Part shown: piece after piece, positions 1 through 9,504 of the stretch
Numbering within the stretch: position 1 is the stretch's first letter
Layout of the letters: each line of letters opens with the position of its first letter
Assembly: GCF_004341035.1 (NCBI RefSeq)
Contig: NZ_SLXK01000036.1
Span: 1-43,528, forward strand
DNA from: Scopulibacillus darangshiensis
GTDB lineage: Bacteria > Bacillota > Bacilli > Bacillales > Sporolactobacillaceae
DNA length: 43,528 nt
Direction of reading: 5' to 3'
The notes under the pieces: model-generated
What the model saw: only the letters and a program-made list of their open reading frames with translations
Database searches by the model: none
Told to the model about the DNA's origin: nothing
Position numbers and translations under genes: made by a program

Positions 1-35
1 GCGTTCGTCCTGAGCCAGGATCAAACTCTCAAAAA
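1..35 (-). rRNA. 16S rRNA, 5' end only (cut by window edge)
   Basis: The reverse complement carries the universal 16S 5' block (AGAGTTTGATCCTGGCTCAG followed by GACGAACGC). Transcription runs leftwards out of the window, so only about the first 35 bases of the mature rRNA are present. The exact mature end is estimated by comparison with Bacillus 16S. Two small hairpins just upstream (about 42-56 and 65-81) probably belong to the RNase III processing region. Confidence 0.95.
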
Positions 36-148
36 GTTGTGATGCGCGATGCATCATTATAATTAAGTTGCTTAGCAACTTGTCATTCAATCGTTATGAT
101 CCTTAGCTGTTTAATTCAAAAGGTTGCCCTTTTCAATTACGCTTGGCT

Positions 149-175
149 TTTGTTTAGTTTTCAAGGAGCATTCTC
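149..175 (-). promoter_or_regulatory. rrn boxA-like antitermination element
   Basis: On the minus strand this reads TGCTCCTTGAAAACTAAAC, close to the Bacillus rrn leader boxA motif (TGCTCTTTGAAAACT). It lies between the rrn promoter and 16S, the expected position for NusB/NusE-dependent antitermination. Confidence 0.75.
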
Positions 176-184
176 TTCTCGATT

Positions 185-403
185 TGCTTCGACTTGCGTG
201 ACAACACCAACAAAATCAAAGTGTTGTTGTGCAAAGAAAGTGAGTTTCTCAAGTTAACATCGATTTGCGAGAAAACACACATTATTCGATGTTTTTGAGC
301 ATTAACTCTTCTCGAGTACGCTGTGATTTGCGTGATAACATGACGCGAAGCGCGATGTTATTGTGCAAGGACACAAAGAGCGTTAACTCTTCTCGTATTC
401 GTT
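185..403 (-). repeat. Imperfect tandem hairpin repeats in rrn leader
   Basis: Three related modules follow one another. Each contains a TTTGCG/CTTGCG core, an inverted repeat around an 'aaca...tgtt' stem (for example ataacat at about 340 and atgttat at about 355) and a closing TTAACTCTTCTCG-like segment. They lie between the rrn promoter and boxA and are transcribed as leader RNA. Short open frames across this stretch are chance. Confidence 0.6.
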
Positions 404-438
404 TTGATTTCTGCGCCGCTTTATTGGCGACTCTTAAA

Positions 439-467
439 ATTATACTCTATCGAATCGCCGAAGTCAA
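439..467 (-). promoter_or_regulatory. Ribosomal RNA operon promoter
   Basis: The minus strand has a -35 TTGACT (467-462), a 17-bp spacer and a perfect -10 TATAAT (444-439). This gives a leader of about 400 nt before 16S. From about 480 to 816 the DNA is AT-rich and I see no gene in it. Confidence 0.85.
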
Positions 468-816
468 TACTTTTTTTAAAAAAGTTGTTTTTGAGATTTC
501 TTATTGAAATCTACTTTCTTGCGACGACAATTAATATTATAACATTCACCAAAATAAAAGTCAACAAACAATTAATAGATTACTATTTAAAAATTAAAAT
601 GCTTTATTTAATGCTTAAATAGCAACTTTTTCATTTTACTGCCTAAGCACTTCTGAGTCAATAGATTTTTCAATCCCGAATTATTTACACCATAATCCTT
701 ACGTTTATATATTCCATTTCATTTAAATTCCACTAACCTGCCATATAAAATATTCGGCAAGACAAATTCTATCTTTATTAATAAGAAATTAATCAATTAC
801 CTTCAAGTAAAAAGCG

Positions 817-1127
817 AAAAGAGTCTGGGACAGAAGTTTTTTACTCATAGAAAAATCCGAACTCATTCAGACATTCCATCTGAATGATTCGGATTTTTAT
901 TTTACAAAAGAAAGGAACGGAGCGCTCCGTCAAAATACTTCGCTTTCCACGGGCACGGCCCGAGCCTCCTCAGAAAGCAAAAAACGCTTTCTTGCGGGGT
1001 CTTCGGACACGTGCTGTTCCCGTAGGAGTGTCCATATTTTGACTACGCTTCGCATTTGCTATTATATTTTTAAATTTTATTGTTCGGCATTTGAATGAAC
1101 CCTTTTAGTTTTGTCTCAGCCTCTTTT
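817..1127. repeat. MITE-like element with terminal inverted repeats
   Basis: The ends are imperfect inverted repeats: AAAAGAGTCTGGGACAGAAG at 817-836, and the reverse complement of 1127-1108, AAAAGAGGCTGAGACAAAAC (16 of 20 match). The 311 bp between encode no credible protein. They include a strong hairpin (851-898) and a GC-rich block with the ACGGGCACGGCCCGAGCCTC type sequence, which I recall as common in Bacillaceae intergenic repeats. The right end lies 3 bp from the stop codon of the antiporter gene, so the element may also serve as its terminator. Mobility is inferred from the ends only. Confidence 0.55.
851..898. terminator. Bidirectional terminator-like hairpin inside the MITE-like element
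   Basis: AAAAATCCGAA and TCATTCAGA on the left arm pair with TCTGAATGA and TTCGGATTTTT on the right around a short loop. The stem is flanked by A-runs and T-runs on both sides, so it could terminate transcription in either direction, including read-through from the antiporter gene. Confidence 0.6.
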
Positions 1128-1130
1128 AAA

Positions 1131-2966
1131 TTATGTTAACAGCTCTCTTAGCTGGTTAACATGTTCTTTACCTCCCGTAACAATAAGGCGGTCACCTATA
1201 TTAATTTCAGTGTCGCCATGTGGAACGATGAAGTCTTTTCCCCGATAGATCCGAACAATAATGATATCACCCAGAAATGGAAATTTCCTTAGCGTTGTCC
1301 CTGCATACTCGTTGTTCGCAACTTCGATCTGGTACAAGCCGCCTTCGTTTGTTGTTAACATATTTACCAGCGTTGGGGATTGAATAATGGCTTTCAGCAT
1401 GGATTTAATTGAGAAATAAGATGAGAAAACCTCAACACCCTTTTCCTTAAGCCCGTCGCCCAGCTCCGGACTTTCAATTCTTACTATTATACGTTTGACT
1501 CTATTGTCATAGGCAAACTCGGCTATTTCAGCGTTTGTTTCATCATTGCCCGTTGTTATAACCAATATATCAGCGGATAAAATATCGGTTCCTTCTAATG
1601 TCGACAGTTCATAGTTCTCAAGCTCTTGGACGCTGAAATGAGGATCCGCATCCTCTTCCTTATTTTTTTCTAATTTTGTATGGTATATCTTCGTTTCAAA
1701 TTGGTTATCATGCATCTCCAAAGACAGCGGCAGAGTTAACTGGTTTGCGCCGACAAACACGAGTTTTTTCTTTGTTTCTGAAATCCGCTTTGGAAAAACC
1801 TTACGAAAAGCAATCGGTGTGATTAAACATGTCACAACAGCAAGTAAAATCAGCGCTGAAGACATTCTATTATCGATGACGTGAATACGTTCACCGACTT
1901 TTGCCGCAGCAACAATCAAAGATAATGTCGATGTTAATAAAAAGCCTGAGCCCCACACGGTTCGCCAATCAAACCATTTTCTCAAGATTATAATTGGAAC
2001 CATTTTGGATACCAAGAGCCCAACAAATAAAAGCGGGATCAAAATAAAGATTATTTTATCCTGGAACAGCTTCCATATGTCTAAGTCAACGCCAACCATC
2101 ACGAAGAAAATCGGAATAAGAAAACCATAGCCAAATGAATCGAGTTCTTGAACCATTTCACGATTCGGTGAAAGCAAGGATACAAGGACACCCGCCAGGA
2201 AAGCTCCAAGGATATTTTCTGCCCCGACCGATTCCGATAAACCGACAAGCAAGATAATTAACGCAAACACGGCCCGCGTACCGATATGGACAGTACCTTT
2301 GGATAAGGTATCGAGAAATGACATGTGCCGGAATCCCTTTCCAATAAAATAAAGGATCACACCAGCGGCAAACAGTATCAATAGAAGCCACATATCCCCC
2401 GAGCCCGGGTCGTAAAAGGATACGAACACGGATAATAAAATCATTGTCGCGAGGTCAGCGATAACGGTAATGAGCAGGAGAATTTGCCCAATCACCGTTT
2501 TCATCAGCCCTGTTTCCTTTAATGTCGGCATGACAACACCCAGCGAAATCGTGGAAATGACCAAGGTCATAAAATAGGGATTTTTAGTAAAATGTATCAA
2601 GACCAAGCCAAGAGAAATTAGGAAAGACAGCACTAGGATCATCACGAATACCATGAATGACAATCCAAAACGGTTAGGTTCCAATTTTCCGTTTGGCAAT
2701 GTCTTTTTCTTTCCGTTTGTCAAAAAGACGGAAAAGTCGATCTCCACCCCGCTTAAAAACATTAAGTAAATGAAGCCCAGGGTTGATAAGATATCGATCC
2801 AATGCCCATGATGCACAAGGTCGAATCCGCTTTGACCGATAATTAAGCCGGCGATAATTTCGGCGACAACTACCGGGATCACATTTAGCTTTAATTTATT
2901 GAGGATAATCGGCGTCAGAAAAGCGGCGATTAAAACAACTATTAAGGATGTAACTGATGAATGCAT
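1131..2966 (-). CDS. yjbQ: Monovalent cation:proton antiporter-2 (CPA2/KefB type) with RCK domain
   Basis: A 611-residue membrane protein. Residues about 5-400 hold some 12 hydrophobic helices of the Na+/H+ exchanger (CPA2) fold. The rest is a cytoplasmic regulatory part: an RCK/TrkA-N nucleotide-binding region (from KKLVFVGANQLTLPLSLEMH, about 405) and a TrkA-C domain ending in GDRLIVTGG. This matches the length and architecture of Bacillus YjbQ, an exchanger of K+ or Na+ for protons in the plasma membrane. Ion specificity cannot be read here. The start is supported by AAAGGAGG 6 nt upstream. Its place next to prpE-yjbO-nadK is the same as in Bacillus subtilis. Confidence 0.9.
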   Translation of the reverse strand: MHSSVTSLIVVLIAAFLTPIILNKLKLNVIPVVVAEIIAGLIIGQSGFDLVHHGHWIDILSTLGFIYLMFLSGVEIDFSVFLTNGKKKTLPNGKLEPNRFGLSFMVFVMILVLSFLISLGLVLIHFTKNPYFMTLVISTISLGVVMPTLKETGLMKTVIGQILLLITVIADLATMILLSVFVSFYDPGSGDMWLLLILFAAGVILYFIGKGFRHMSFLDTLSKGTVHIGTRAVFALIILLVGLSESVGAENILGAFLAGVLVSLLSPNREMVQELDSFGYGFLIPIFFVMVGVDLDIWKLFQDKIIFILIPLLFVGLLVSKMVPIIILRKWFDWRTVWGSGFLLTSTLSLIVAAAKVGERIHVIDNRMSSALILLAVVTCLITPIAFRKVFPKRISETKKKLVFVGANQLTLPLSLEMHDNQFETKIYHTKLEKNKEEDADPHFSVQELENYELSTLEGTDILSADILVITTGNDETNAEIAEFAYDNRVKRIIVRIESPELGDGLKEKGVEVFSSYFSIKSMLKAIIQSPTLVNMLTTNEGGLYQIEVANNEYAGTTLRKFPFLGDIIIVRIYRGKDFIVPHGDTEINIGDRLIVTGGKEHVNQLRELLT

Positions 2967-3451
2967 GAATAACCTCCTTTTTGTTTACAAATAAGAAACC
3001 ATATTTACCCCACACTTTTATTAACTTTCCATTTGTTTTTTTGGCACTTCTAAATTAGATAAAATAAAAAGCTCTACTAAATCTAACTGACTTATATTAA
3101 TGTTTCAAGAAAAATGTTTATACCTTTTTATAAGATTTTCAGTCCGGTTCAAATTGCGCATTTTCCACCTTATCTAAAACCCTCCGCAGGCACCTGTTAT
3201 CAGTAAAAAGATAAAAATTCTATGTCATCTTTATTTCCTCTGTTTTCATTCCAATCACTTTAAGCTATGATTAGTAACGGGTAAACTTATAAAAGCTTAT
3301 TGCCCCAAAATAAAAAGATGTATGCTTTATTATGACATCACAGCCGTGGTTTAAATCATTTCACTTAAAACATCAATAAGTTCCATCCGTTCTATTTGTA
3401 TATTGTTCAATAATGTTTAAGCGTATTTTATTAAATGAAGGATCGATGACT
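2967..3451. other. Intergenic region between divergent yjbQ and rodA-like gene
   Basis: About 485 bp of AT-rich DNA that must hold the promoters of two divergent genes. A weak candidate for the minus gene is TTGAAA-N17-TAGATT around 3085-3115. I see no convincing promoter for the plus gene, no RNA gene and no protein-coding frame. Confidence 0.4.
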
Positions 3452-4609
3452 ATGAATAACCGCGAATTATTTTCGAAACTTGATTATACATTAATCTTTA
3501 TCGTCTTTTTACTGTTTTGTTCAAGTATTATAGCCATTCAAAATGCGCCGGATGTGGATGGCAGCAGTTTCGCCAAAAGACAAATTATGTGGTACACCAT
3601 TGGGGCAATTGCCGCGTTGGTTGTTATTCTGTTTGATTATGAACGGCTCAAAAACCTTCACTGGTTTTTTTACGGTTTTGGGATTCTGCTTTTACTCGGA
3701 CTCACAGCCGCAAAACTTGGTGTGCCGGTGCCATTTGCTGATGAAAGTAAAGGAGCCTTAAGTTGGTACAAATTACCTGGTATTGGTTCCCTTCAACCGT
3801 CGGAATTTATGAAAATTTTTCTGACCTTGTCACTCAGCCAAGTGATTGTCAAACACAATGAAACCCATCATGTTAAGTCATTGCGTGACGATATTTGGTT
3901 ATTGGGGAAAATCGCTGTTGTTGCAGGCATTCCTTTTTTTCTTGTACTTATTCAGCCCGACCTCGGAACCGCGCTAGTAATGGCAGCTATCATCGCTGCA
4001 CTTGTGATCATTTCCGGGATTAGATGGCGGATTCTTCTCATTTTGTTTTTGTTTGTCCTGCTCGGACTCGGTTTTTTCGCTTTTTGCTGGTTTCAATTTC
4101 CAGAAGTCATTAAACTGCTTCTTAAAGGCCACCAAATTGATCGTTTCTATGGCTGGTTGGAGCCGGAACAATATGGTAACCATGAAGGCTATCAATTAAT
4201 AAGGTCATTATATACAATCGGCCCGGGGCAATTATACGGAACGGGACTTGACAGCAGTTCAGTTTCACTTCCTGAAGCGCACACTGACTTTATCTTTGCG
4301 GTGATCGCCGGGGGATTCGGATTCGTCGGTGCGGCTGTTGTAATCTCTTTGTTCTTTATGTTAATTTACCGAATGATCCATGCGGCGATCGGCACCCATG
4401 ATCCCTTTGGCAGCTATATTTGCACCGGTCTAATCGGTATGTTCACCTTTCAGATCTTCGAAAATATTGGGATGACGATTCAAGTGATGCCGATCACTGG
4501 GATTACCTTGCCGTTCTTAAGCTACGGGGGAAGTTCTCTTCTGACAAGCCTCATGGCTGTCGGCTTGATTTTAAGTATTCAATCCAGAACAAGAAAATAT
4601 ATGTTTTAA
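3452..4609 (+). CDS. RodA/FtsW-family peptidoglycan glycosyltransferase
   Basis: A SEDS-family polytopic protein of about 385 residues that would polymerise lipid II glycan strands with a class B penicillin-binding protein. Visible signatures are IQPDLGTALV in the middle and the C-terminal NIGMTIQVMPITGITLPFLSYGGSS, which is closer to RodA (elongation) than to FtsW. I place the start at 3452 because GAAGGA lies 9 nt upstream; an in-frame ATG at 3413 has no ribosome binding site and adds a non-conserved extension. It is monocistronic, followed by a terminator. It is not part of the yjb block in B. subtilis as I know it, so it may be an insertion here. It could also be a paralogue of the main RodA. 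Confidence 0.88.
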   Translation: MNNRELFSKLDYTLIFIVFLLFCSSIIAIQNAPDVDGSSFAKRQIMWYTIGAIAALVVILFDYERLKNLHWFFYGFGILLLLGLTAAKLGVPVPFADESKGALSWYKLPGIGSLQPSEFMKIFLTLSLSQVIVKHNETHHVKSLRDDIWLLGKIAVVAGIPFFLVLIQPDLGTALVMAAIIAALVIISGIRWRILLILFLFVLLGLGFFAFCWFQFPEVIKLLLKGHQIDRFYGWLEPEQYGNHEGYQLIRSLYTIGPGQLYGTGLDSSSVSLPEAHTDFIFAVIAGGFGFVGAAVVISLFFMLIYRMIHAAIGTHDPFGSYICTGLIGMFTFQIFENIGMTIQVMPITGITLPFLSYGGSSLLTSLMAVGLILSIQSRTRKYMF

Positions 4610-4622
4610 GTAAAATGGAAAA

Positions 4623-4658
4623 GGCAAAACATCTCATTTGATGCTTTGCTTTTTTTTA
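4623..4658 (+). terminator. Rho-independent terminator of rodA-like gene
   Basis: GCAAAACATC, a TCATTT loop and GATGCTTTGC form a stem with an internal mismatch, followed by a run of eight or more T. Confidence 0.75.
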
Positions 4659-4738
4659 ATTAGCATAAATAAAACTATTTTTATGGATAATAATCCTTGC
4701 TGCGAAACGTCACATTCTTTAGTTCGGAGGTTAGGAAC

Positions 4739-5488
4739 ATGTTTGATATTATCGGGGATATACATGGCTGTTTTGATGAATTTAAGCGGCTGACGGAGGA
4801 ACTGGGATACGACTGGACGAATGACTGCCCTCAACACCCTGAGAATCGGCAGCTTGTTTTTCTCGGCGATTTAACTGACCGGGGCCCACGCTCCCTTAAA
4901 GTTGTCGAAGTGGTCTATCAGCTGGTCAAAAGCCAAGCAGCATTATATGTCCCTGGAAACCACTGCAACAAGTTATATCGATTTATGCTTGGTCGTCCTG
5001 TACAAGTCAAGCATGGCTTGGAAACGACGGTTGCCGAATTGAATCATTTAAATCAGAAGGAGAGAAAAAAGGCCCACCATATGTTCATGTGGTTATACGA
5101 AAAAGCTCCCATATATTTGACTTTAGAAGATGGCAGGCTTGTTATCGCACATGCCGGTATCAGAGAGGACTATATCGGCAAGACGAGCAAAAAAGTTGAA
5201 TCCTTTGTTTTATACGGTGATACAACTGGCCAAAAAGATGAGCGGGGACTGCCCGAACGAAGAGACTGGGCGAAGCATTATCGCGGCGCGGCCTGGATTG
5301 TCTACGGCCACACCCCTGTCCAGAAACCCAGATGGAAAAACAGGACGGTTAACATTGATACAGGGTGTGTCTTTGGCGGAAAGCTGACAGCACTACGCTA
5401 CCCTGAAATGGCGACAGTCTCTGTGCCCTCTGATCAGCCTTATGTTGAAGAGAAATTCAGATCATTTGAAGAGGAATCTCCCCAATAA
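4739..5488 (+). CDS. prpE: Bis(5'-nucleosyl)-tetraphosphatase PrpE
   Basis: A 249-residue calcineurin-type metallophosphatase. Motifs in order are GDIHG (near residue 5), GDLTDRGP (about 46), GNH (about 80), HAG (about 138) and YGHTPV (about 193), giving a complete dinuclear metal site. In B. subtilis PrpE hydrolyses Ap4A asymmetrically and has protein phosphatase activity linked to spore germination. The start at 4739 is chosen because GGAGG lies 8 nt upstream; the longer in-frame ATG at 4697 lacks a site and is outside the conserved protein. It converges on the pseudouridine synthase gene with a 32-bp 3' overlap, as expected for the yjbP-yjbO order. Confidence 0.9.
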   Translation: MFDIIGDIHGCFDEFKRLTEELGYDWTNDCPQHPENRQLVFLGDLTDRGPRSLKVVEVVYQLVKSQAALYVPGNHCNKLYRFMLGRPVQVKHGLETTVAELNHLNQKERKKAHHMFMWLYEKAPIYLTLEDGRLVIAHAGIREDYIGKTSKKVESFVLYGDTTGQKDERGLPERRDWAKHYRGAAWIVYGHTPVQKPRWKNRTVNIDTGCVFGGKLTALRYPEMATVSVPSDQPYVEEKFRSFEEESPQ

Positions 5489-6374
5489 TTGCCCTCATAT
5501 CTTCAGGACAGGGTGCCTGAAAAAGCATATTTTCATCAGTAAATGGATGCCGGAAGCTTAGCTCAAAGCTGTGCAAGGCCTGCCGTCCAATGATTTCAAG
5601 AGATCCGCCGTATAGATCGTCGCCTGCCAGCGGGTACCCAAGATGTGAAAAATGAACGCGGATCTGGTGTGTTCGCCCTGTTTCGAGCTTAATGGCCGCA
5701 ACACTTAAGTCCTTTAAACGCTTTATAACCTTGTAATTTGTACGGGCCGGTTTGCCGTCCAACCTAACCGTTCGTTCAATAATGCTGCCATCCTTCCTGC
5801 CTATCGGAGCGTCGATCACACCCTCCTCTTTCTCCAAATTCCCCTGAATAACAGCCAAGTAACGGCGATGCACCTCATGAGCCTTTTGCATTTTAACAAA
5901 AAAGTCATGGGCGTGGCGGTGTTTGGCAATCAAAAGAAGTCCTGATGTTTCACGATCAAGCCTTGTAACAGTATGAACGGTATAAGCCAAATTCTGTTTC
6001 TCCAAATGCGCTAAAACGCCATTTGCCAGCGTATCCGTTGAGTATTTTTGCGACGGAATGACCGGAATGCCAGGCGGCTTATTAATTACGATGACATGCT
6101 CATCTTCAAAAATGATATCCAGTGGCATCGGCTTCCCTTTTAAAGAAGGACTCTTATCCTCCGGCGGAAAGACAATGGAAAGTTTGTCACCGGCTTTCAA
6201 ACGGTAGCGGACAGTCTGCTCTTCGCCATTGATCAACAGCCGCCCATCGCGGAATTTAACAGCCTTCAGGGCCCTCCTAGAGAGGCGCACTTTTTTAATT
6301 AAATAATCTCTTAATAACATACCTTCATAAGAAGGGGCGATTACCGTATCAATGAAAAAGGGTTGTTGGACCAT
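5457..6374 (-). CDS. yjbO: RluA/RluD-family rRNA pseudouridine synthase
   Basis: A 305-residue protein. An S4-like N-terminal segment (about 15-85) is followed by a catalytic domain with the family signature [15 protein letters not shown], whose Asp (about residue 142) is the catalytic base. [25 protein letters not shown] follows. It isomerises uridines in large-subunit rRNA; the exact positions cannot be read. The start has AAGGA 6 nt upstream. It is co-oriented with nadK and relQ in the order seen in B. subtilis (yjbM-yjbN-yjbO). Confidence 0.9.
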   Translation of the reverse strand: MVQQPFFIDTVIAPSYEGMLLRDYLIKKVRLSRRALKAVKFRDGRLLINGEEQTVRYRLKAGDKLSIVFPPEDKSPSLKGKPMPLDIIFEDEHVIVINKPPGIPVIPSQKYSTDTLANGVLAHLEKQNLAYTVHTVTRLDRETSGLLLIAKHRHAHDFFVKMQKAHEVHRRYLAVIQGNLEKEEGVIDAPIGRKDGSIIERTVRLDGKPARTNYKVIKRLKDLSVAAIKLETGRTHQIRVHFSHLGYPLAGDDLYGGSLEIIGRQALHSFELSFRHPFTDENMLFQAPCPEDMRAIIGEIPLQMI

Positions 6375-6408
6375 GATGATTCCTTTCTATTTGCGCACCT
6401 GCTGTATA

Positions 6409-7200
6409 TTAGCCAATAAACGAATCCTTGACCCTTTTCCAAAACGGAAAGGGGCGAAATCGGGCAAAGCGGACCCGTTCATCTGCAACACGGCATTGAA
6501 TGGATTTAACGTCTTTGTGAACCAAAAAAAGGTGGTCAATCGATATATCAAAATTCACATCATTAACCGGGCGCAAATTGCATGTGTGATGTTGCGGCAG
6601 CACAAGCGGGGAACCGACTGTTCGGAAGACCCGATTATTTATGGAAGCCATCTCGGCCAGTTGTATTGATGGCAATGATGGATGAATAATCGCACCGGCT
6701 AAAGCCTTGTTATAGGCGGTGCTTCCTGAAGGCGTAGAGATGCACAACCCATCACCCCGGAAAGTCTCAAATTTTTCACCCTTAATGATGACATCAATCA
6801 CAAGCGACCCTTCCATACTCTTGACAGTACATTCATTTAATGCAAGGTATCGTTTTTCAAGCCCTTCACTGTTAAAGCGGATCGTTACCTCCAACAGAGG
6901 ATATTCGACGACTTGGAATGGTGTTTTTGCTAAGTGGATGACGAGCTTCTCAACCTCGTCAGGCGTCCAGTCGGCATAGAAGCCTAAATGCCCGGTGTGC
7001 ACGCCAACAAAAGCTGTCTGACTTAAGCGGTCCACATAGCGGTGAAAAGCATGCAATAAGGTGCCGTCACCGCCAACGGATATGACGATATCCGGTTCCT
7101 CTTCATCATAAGCCAGTTCAAATCCCCTTAAGTGGCTCTTTATTTGGTCCTTTAATTCATTTGATGTGTCATCGCCCTTCGATTGTATGGCAAATTTCAT
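6409..7200 (-). CDS. nadK: NAD kinase
   Basis: A 263-residue ATP-NAD kinase that makes NADP. It shows the [12 protein letters not shown] motif (about 44), the conserved LNECTVKS and the [20 protein letters not shown] block that builds the NAD site, and the C-terminal [14 protein letters not shown] typical of Bacillus PpnKA (YjbN). I choose the ATG at 7200 (MKFAIQSKG) because it aligns with the Bacillus protein and AAGGGTGG lies 5 nt upstream; a GTG three codons earlier overlaps that site. It sits between relQ and the pseudouridine synthase in a probable three-gene operon. Confidence 0.93.
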   Translation of the reverse strand: MKFAIQSKGDDTSNELKDQIKSHLRGFELAYDEEEPDIVISVGGDGTLLHAFHRYVDRLSQTAFVGVHTGHLGFYADWTPDEVEKLVIHLAKTPFQVVEYPLLEVTIRFNSEGLEKRYLALNECTVKSMEGSLVIDVIIKGEKFETFRGDGLCISTPSGSTAYNKALAGAIIHPSLPSIQLAEMASINNRVFRTVGSPLVLPQHHTCNLRPVNDVNFDISIDHLFLVHKDVKSIQCRVADERVRFARFRPFPFWKRVKDSFIG

Positions 7201-7266
7201 TGAAACCACCCTTATTTGCTTTTGATTTTTCTAATGGATATCGTTTTGAAGCGAACGATGCCTTCT

Positions 7267-7887
7267 TTATTGATCTAATTTTTTTAGGATGAAGTGTTGT
7301 TGTGCTTCTTGAATTTCGCCGCGAATTTGCGACATTTCCTCATCGAGGCGAAAGGCAGCTTCTGCAGCCCGCTGCAATCGGTCTTTGACATCCTTAGGGA
7401 TCTGTCCCTCATATTTATAATTTAGAGAATGCTCAATGGTCGCCCAGAAATTCATAGCAAGGGTCCGGATTTGAATTTCCACCAAAATTCTTTGCTCGCC
7501 CGCAATCGTCATTACAGGGTAGCTAACGACGAGGTGATATGAACGGTAGCCGCTGTCCTTTTTGTCTGCTATGTAATCTCTTACTTCAACAATATCAAAA
7601 TCCGTCCTGCTCTTGATTAAATTGATGACAATTTTGATGTCATCAACAAACTGGCACATGACCCGCACACCTGCCAAATCCTGCATTTGGGTATCAAGCT
7701 GATTTAGGGGTATACTTTTTCTCCTGGCCTTATCTAAAATGCTCGGGATCGGCTTGACTCTCCCGGTAACAAACTCAATCGGTGAATGTTGGGACGCCAT
7801 TTCATATTGTTCGCGATAGCCCCGCAATTTAATTTTCAATTCATCTACTGCTTGTTTATAAGGTGTTAAAAATACATCCCAATCCAT
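7267..7887 (-). CDS. relQ: Small alarmone synthetase RelQ (GTP pyrophosphokinase)
   Basis: A 206-residue stand-alone (p)ppGpp synthetase with a RelA/SpoT synthetase domain and no hydrolase or regulatory domain. Diagnostic segments are SPIEFVTGRVKPIPSILDKARRK, DLAGVRVMCQF, DSGYRSYHLVV and VEIQIRTLAMNFWATIEHSLNYKY, all matching Bacillus YjbM (SAS1). It transfers pyrophosphate from ATP to GTP or GDP in the cytoplasm. The ATG at 7887 is preferred: AGGTGGTG lies 6 nt upstream and family members start here; upstream in-frame codons run into the divergent yjbK promoter region. It heads the relQ-nadK-yjbO operon. Confidence 0.93.
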   Translation of the reverse strand: MDWDVFLTPYKQAVDELKIKLRGYREQYEMASQHSPIEFVTGRVKPIPSILDKARRKSIPLNQLDTQMQDLAGVRVMCQFVDDIKIVINLIKSRTDFDIVEVRDYIADKKDSGYRSYHLVVSYPVMTIAGEQRILVEIQIRTLAMNFWATIEHSLNYKYEGQIPKDVKDRLQRAAEAAFRLDEEMSQIRGEIQEAQQHFILKKLDQ

Positions 7888-8024
7888 CGAAATCACCACC
7901 TGTAGATTTTCAACTAAAAAATAACGGATCATACTCATTTCCGATCATTTGGGAGTTGTTTCCCCTATACCATTATGTCATAATTCATTTAAACTTACCA
8001 AATAAAGCTAGGGGTATCTTTCTT

Positions 8025-8615
8025 ATGAACCAAGAGATCGAGATTGAATTCAAAAATATTTTAAAAAAGGGCGAATTTGAAAAGCTCCGCACAGCTCTTA
8101 ACATGACCGCCAATCATTTTAAACGGCAAATTAATTATTATTTTGACACCGAGGATTTTTCCATTAAGGGTAACCACTCAGCTCTGAGAATCCGTTTTAA
8201 AAACGGACAATACCAGCTCACGTTAAAACAGCCTCACCCTGAAGGTCTGCTGGAAACCCACCAACACCTCAGTGAATCTGAAGCAAGCTTAATGATCAAG
8301 ACTGCTAAGCTGCCGGCAGGTGATGTTCAAACATTGCTGCGGAGAGCCGATATACCATATGAGGACTTGGTGTTTCTAGGCCAATTAACGACAGACCGTG
8401 CGGAAATCCCTTTTATGTCAGGGGAACTGGTGCTGGACCACAGCTTTTATCTTGATCACGAGGATTATGAGCTGGAATTTGAAGCATCTGACCGGACTGA
8501 CGGGCAAGAAGCTTTTGATCAATTACTTACGGCGCATAACATCCCGGCCCGCAAGACACAAAATAAGATTATTCGGTTTTTTAATCGCTATAAAGAGCAA
8601 ATTAATGGGGGATAA
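8025..8615 (+). CDS. yjbK: CYTH-domain (triphosphate tunnel) protein
   Basis: A 196-residue protein of the CYTH superfamily. The N-terminal EIEIEFK carries the ExExK signature, and alternating Arg/Lys/Glu residues along the beta strands (RIRFKNGQYQLTLKQ, ELEFEASD) line the tunnel that binds triphosphates and metal. Bacillus YjbK is a putative adenylate cyclase or inorganic triphosphatase; the substrate cannot be decided here. The start at 8025 matches family proteins and has a weak AGGGG about 10 nt upstream. It is followed after 3 bp by the lytic transglycosylase gene and is divergent from relQ, as in B. subtilis. Confidence 0.88.
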   Translation: MNQEIEIEFKNILKKGEFEKLRTALNMTANHFKRQINYYFDTEDFSIKGNHSALRIRFKNGQYQLTLKQPHPEGLLETHQHLSESEASLMIKTAKLPAGDVQTLLRRADIPYEDLVFLGQLTTDRAEIPFMSGELVLDHSFYLDHEDYELEFEASDRTDGQEAFDQLLTAHNIPARKTQNKIIRFFNRYKEQINGG

Positions 8616-8618
8616 CAT

Positions 8619-9278
8619 ATGGCGTCAAATTTTCAATGGATGCCTGCCATCGGCAAGTTAGATCAGTATCAAGGAATAGCGACAAGAGCGCAGCAAACAT
8701 CATTGATAGGGACACAATCATTTTCAGATTTAATGGAAACCATGCTGATGATGCTTGAGCAGTCCCCATTGCAGGCAATCACCCCGGATTCGGCATTACT
8801 TAAAACATCACCTTCATTGAAGATCACTCCGGAGGACTATTTATTAGGACGGCTTGATCAGGTAACAGCTGTGCCCCACCATTATTCCAAAGTTATAACA
8901 AAAAACAAATATGACGGAATCATTCAAGAGGCAGCCGAAAAATATGGTGTCGATCCAAAATTAATTAAGGCTGTCATTCATCATGAGTCAAGCGGTAATC
9001 CCTTAAGCACAAGTTCTGCTGGGGCCCGGGGACTTATGCAGCTCATGCCGGAAACCGCACGTGCTCTAGGTGTAACAGATCCGTATGACCCCGCCCAGAA
9101 TATTGACGACGGAACAAGGTATCTAAGGGAGATGCTGGACCAATTTGACGGCAATAAGCCGCTTGCTTTAGCAGCCTATAATGCTGGAGCAGGCAATGTT
9201 AGAAAATTTGGCGGCATCCCGCCTTTTAAAGAAACAAAGGCCTATGTAAATAAAGTCATGGGGACATTTTTAAGTTAA
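8619..9278 (+). CDS. cwlQ: Lytic transglycosylase (CwlQ/YjbJ type)
   Basis: A 219-residue protein with a C-terminal SLT domain (about 105-219): catalytic Glu in HHESSGNP, then [16 protein letters not shown] and the [18 protein letters not shown] motif. It cleaves peptidoglycan glycan strands to anhydro-muropeptides. I see no signal peptide or lipobox; the N-terminal about 100 residues are variable, like Bacillus YjbJ, so export is unclear. The start follows GGGGG with 7-nt spacing, immediately after the yjbK stop, so the two genes are probably coupled. The operon is closed by a strong terminator. Confidence 0.88.
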   Translation: MASNFQWMPAIGKLDQYQGIATRAQQTSLIGTQSFSDLMETMLMMLEQSPLQAITPDSALLKTSPSLKITPEDYLLGRLDQVTAVPHHYSKVITKNKYDGIIQEAAEKYGVDPKLIKAVIHHESSGNPLSTSSAGARGLMQLMPETARALGVTDPYDPAQNIDDGTRYLREMLDQFDGNKPLALAAYNAGAGNVRKFGGIPPFKETKAYVNKVMGTFLS

Positions 9279-9284
9279 GCAAAG

Positions 9285-9317
9285 GGAAGGCATCGCGGTA
9301 TGATGCCTTCCTTTTTT
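9285..9317 (+). terminator. Terminator of yjbK-cwlQ operon
   Basis: A perfect 10-bp stem (GGAAGGCATC / GATGCCTTCC) with a 7-nt loop followed by six T. Confidence 0.93.
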
Positions 9318-9412
9318 AAGTTAATCAGAAAGTATAACTTTCTGACGCACATAAGTGCAACTACGCCTCTGTCTTCACCAAAGGCTCGCCAATCGGCTAG
9401 TTTTCTTTATTC
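9318..9412. repeat. Dispersed hairpin-rich repeat, short copy
   Basis: This segment, read on the minus strand, matches 40905-41056: AAGAAAACT.GCCGATTGGCG, CCTTTGG.GAAGACAGAGGCGTAGTTGC and ACTTATGTGCGTCAGAAAGT. It lacks 59 nt present in the other copy; the gap lies between two TGC triplets. AGAAAGTATAACTTTCT inside it forms a hairpin. It encodes no protein. Confidence 0.75.
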
Positions 9413-9504
9413 AATTGATAACCATAGATGACATTTACCCATAAAATAGTATAAAAAATAATGCTTACCCCAAAAATAATGAAAATGATTTGAGGTGAGA
9501 AAAA

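Noticed and set aside
265-622. Two short plus-strand open frames in the rrn leader and AT-rich spacer
   Set aside because: They run antisense through the rrn leader repeats and promoter, have no ribosome site and no protein-like composition.
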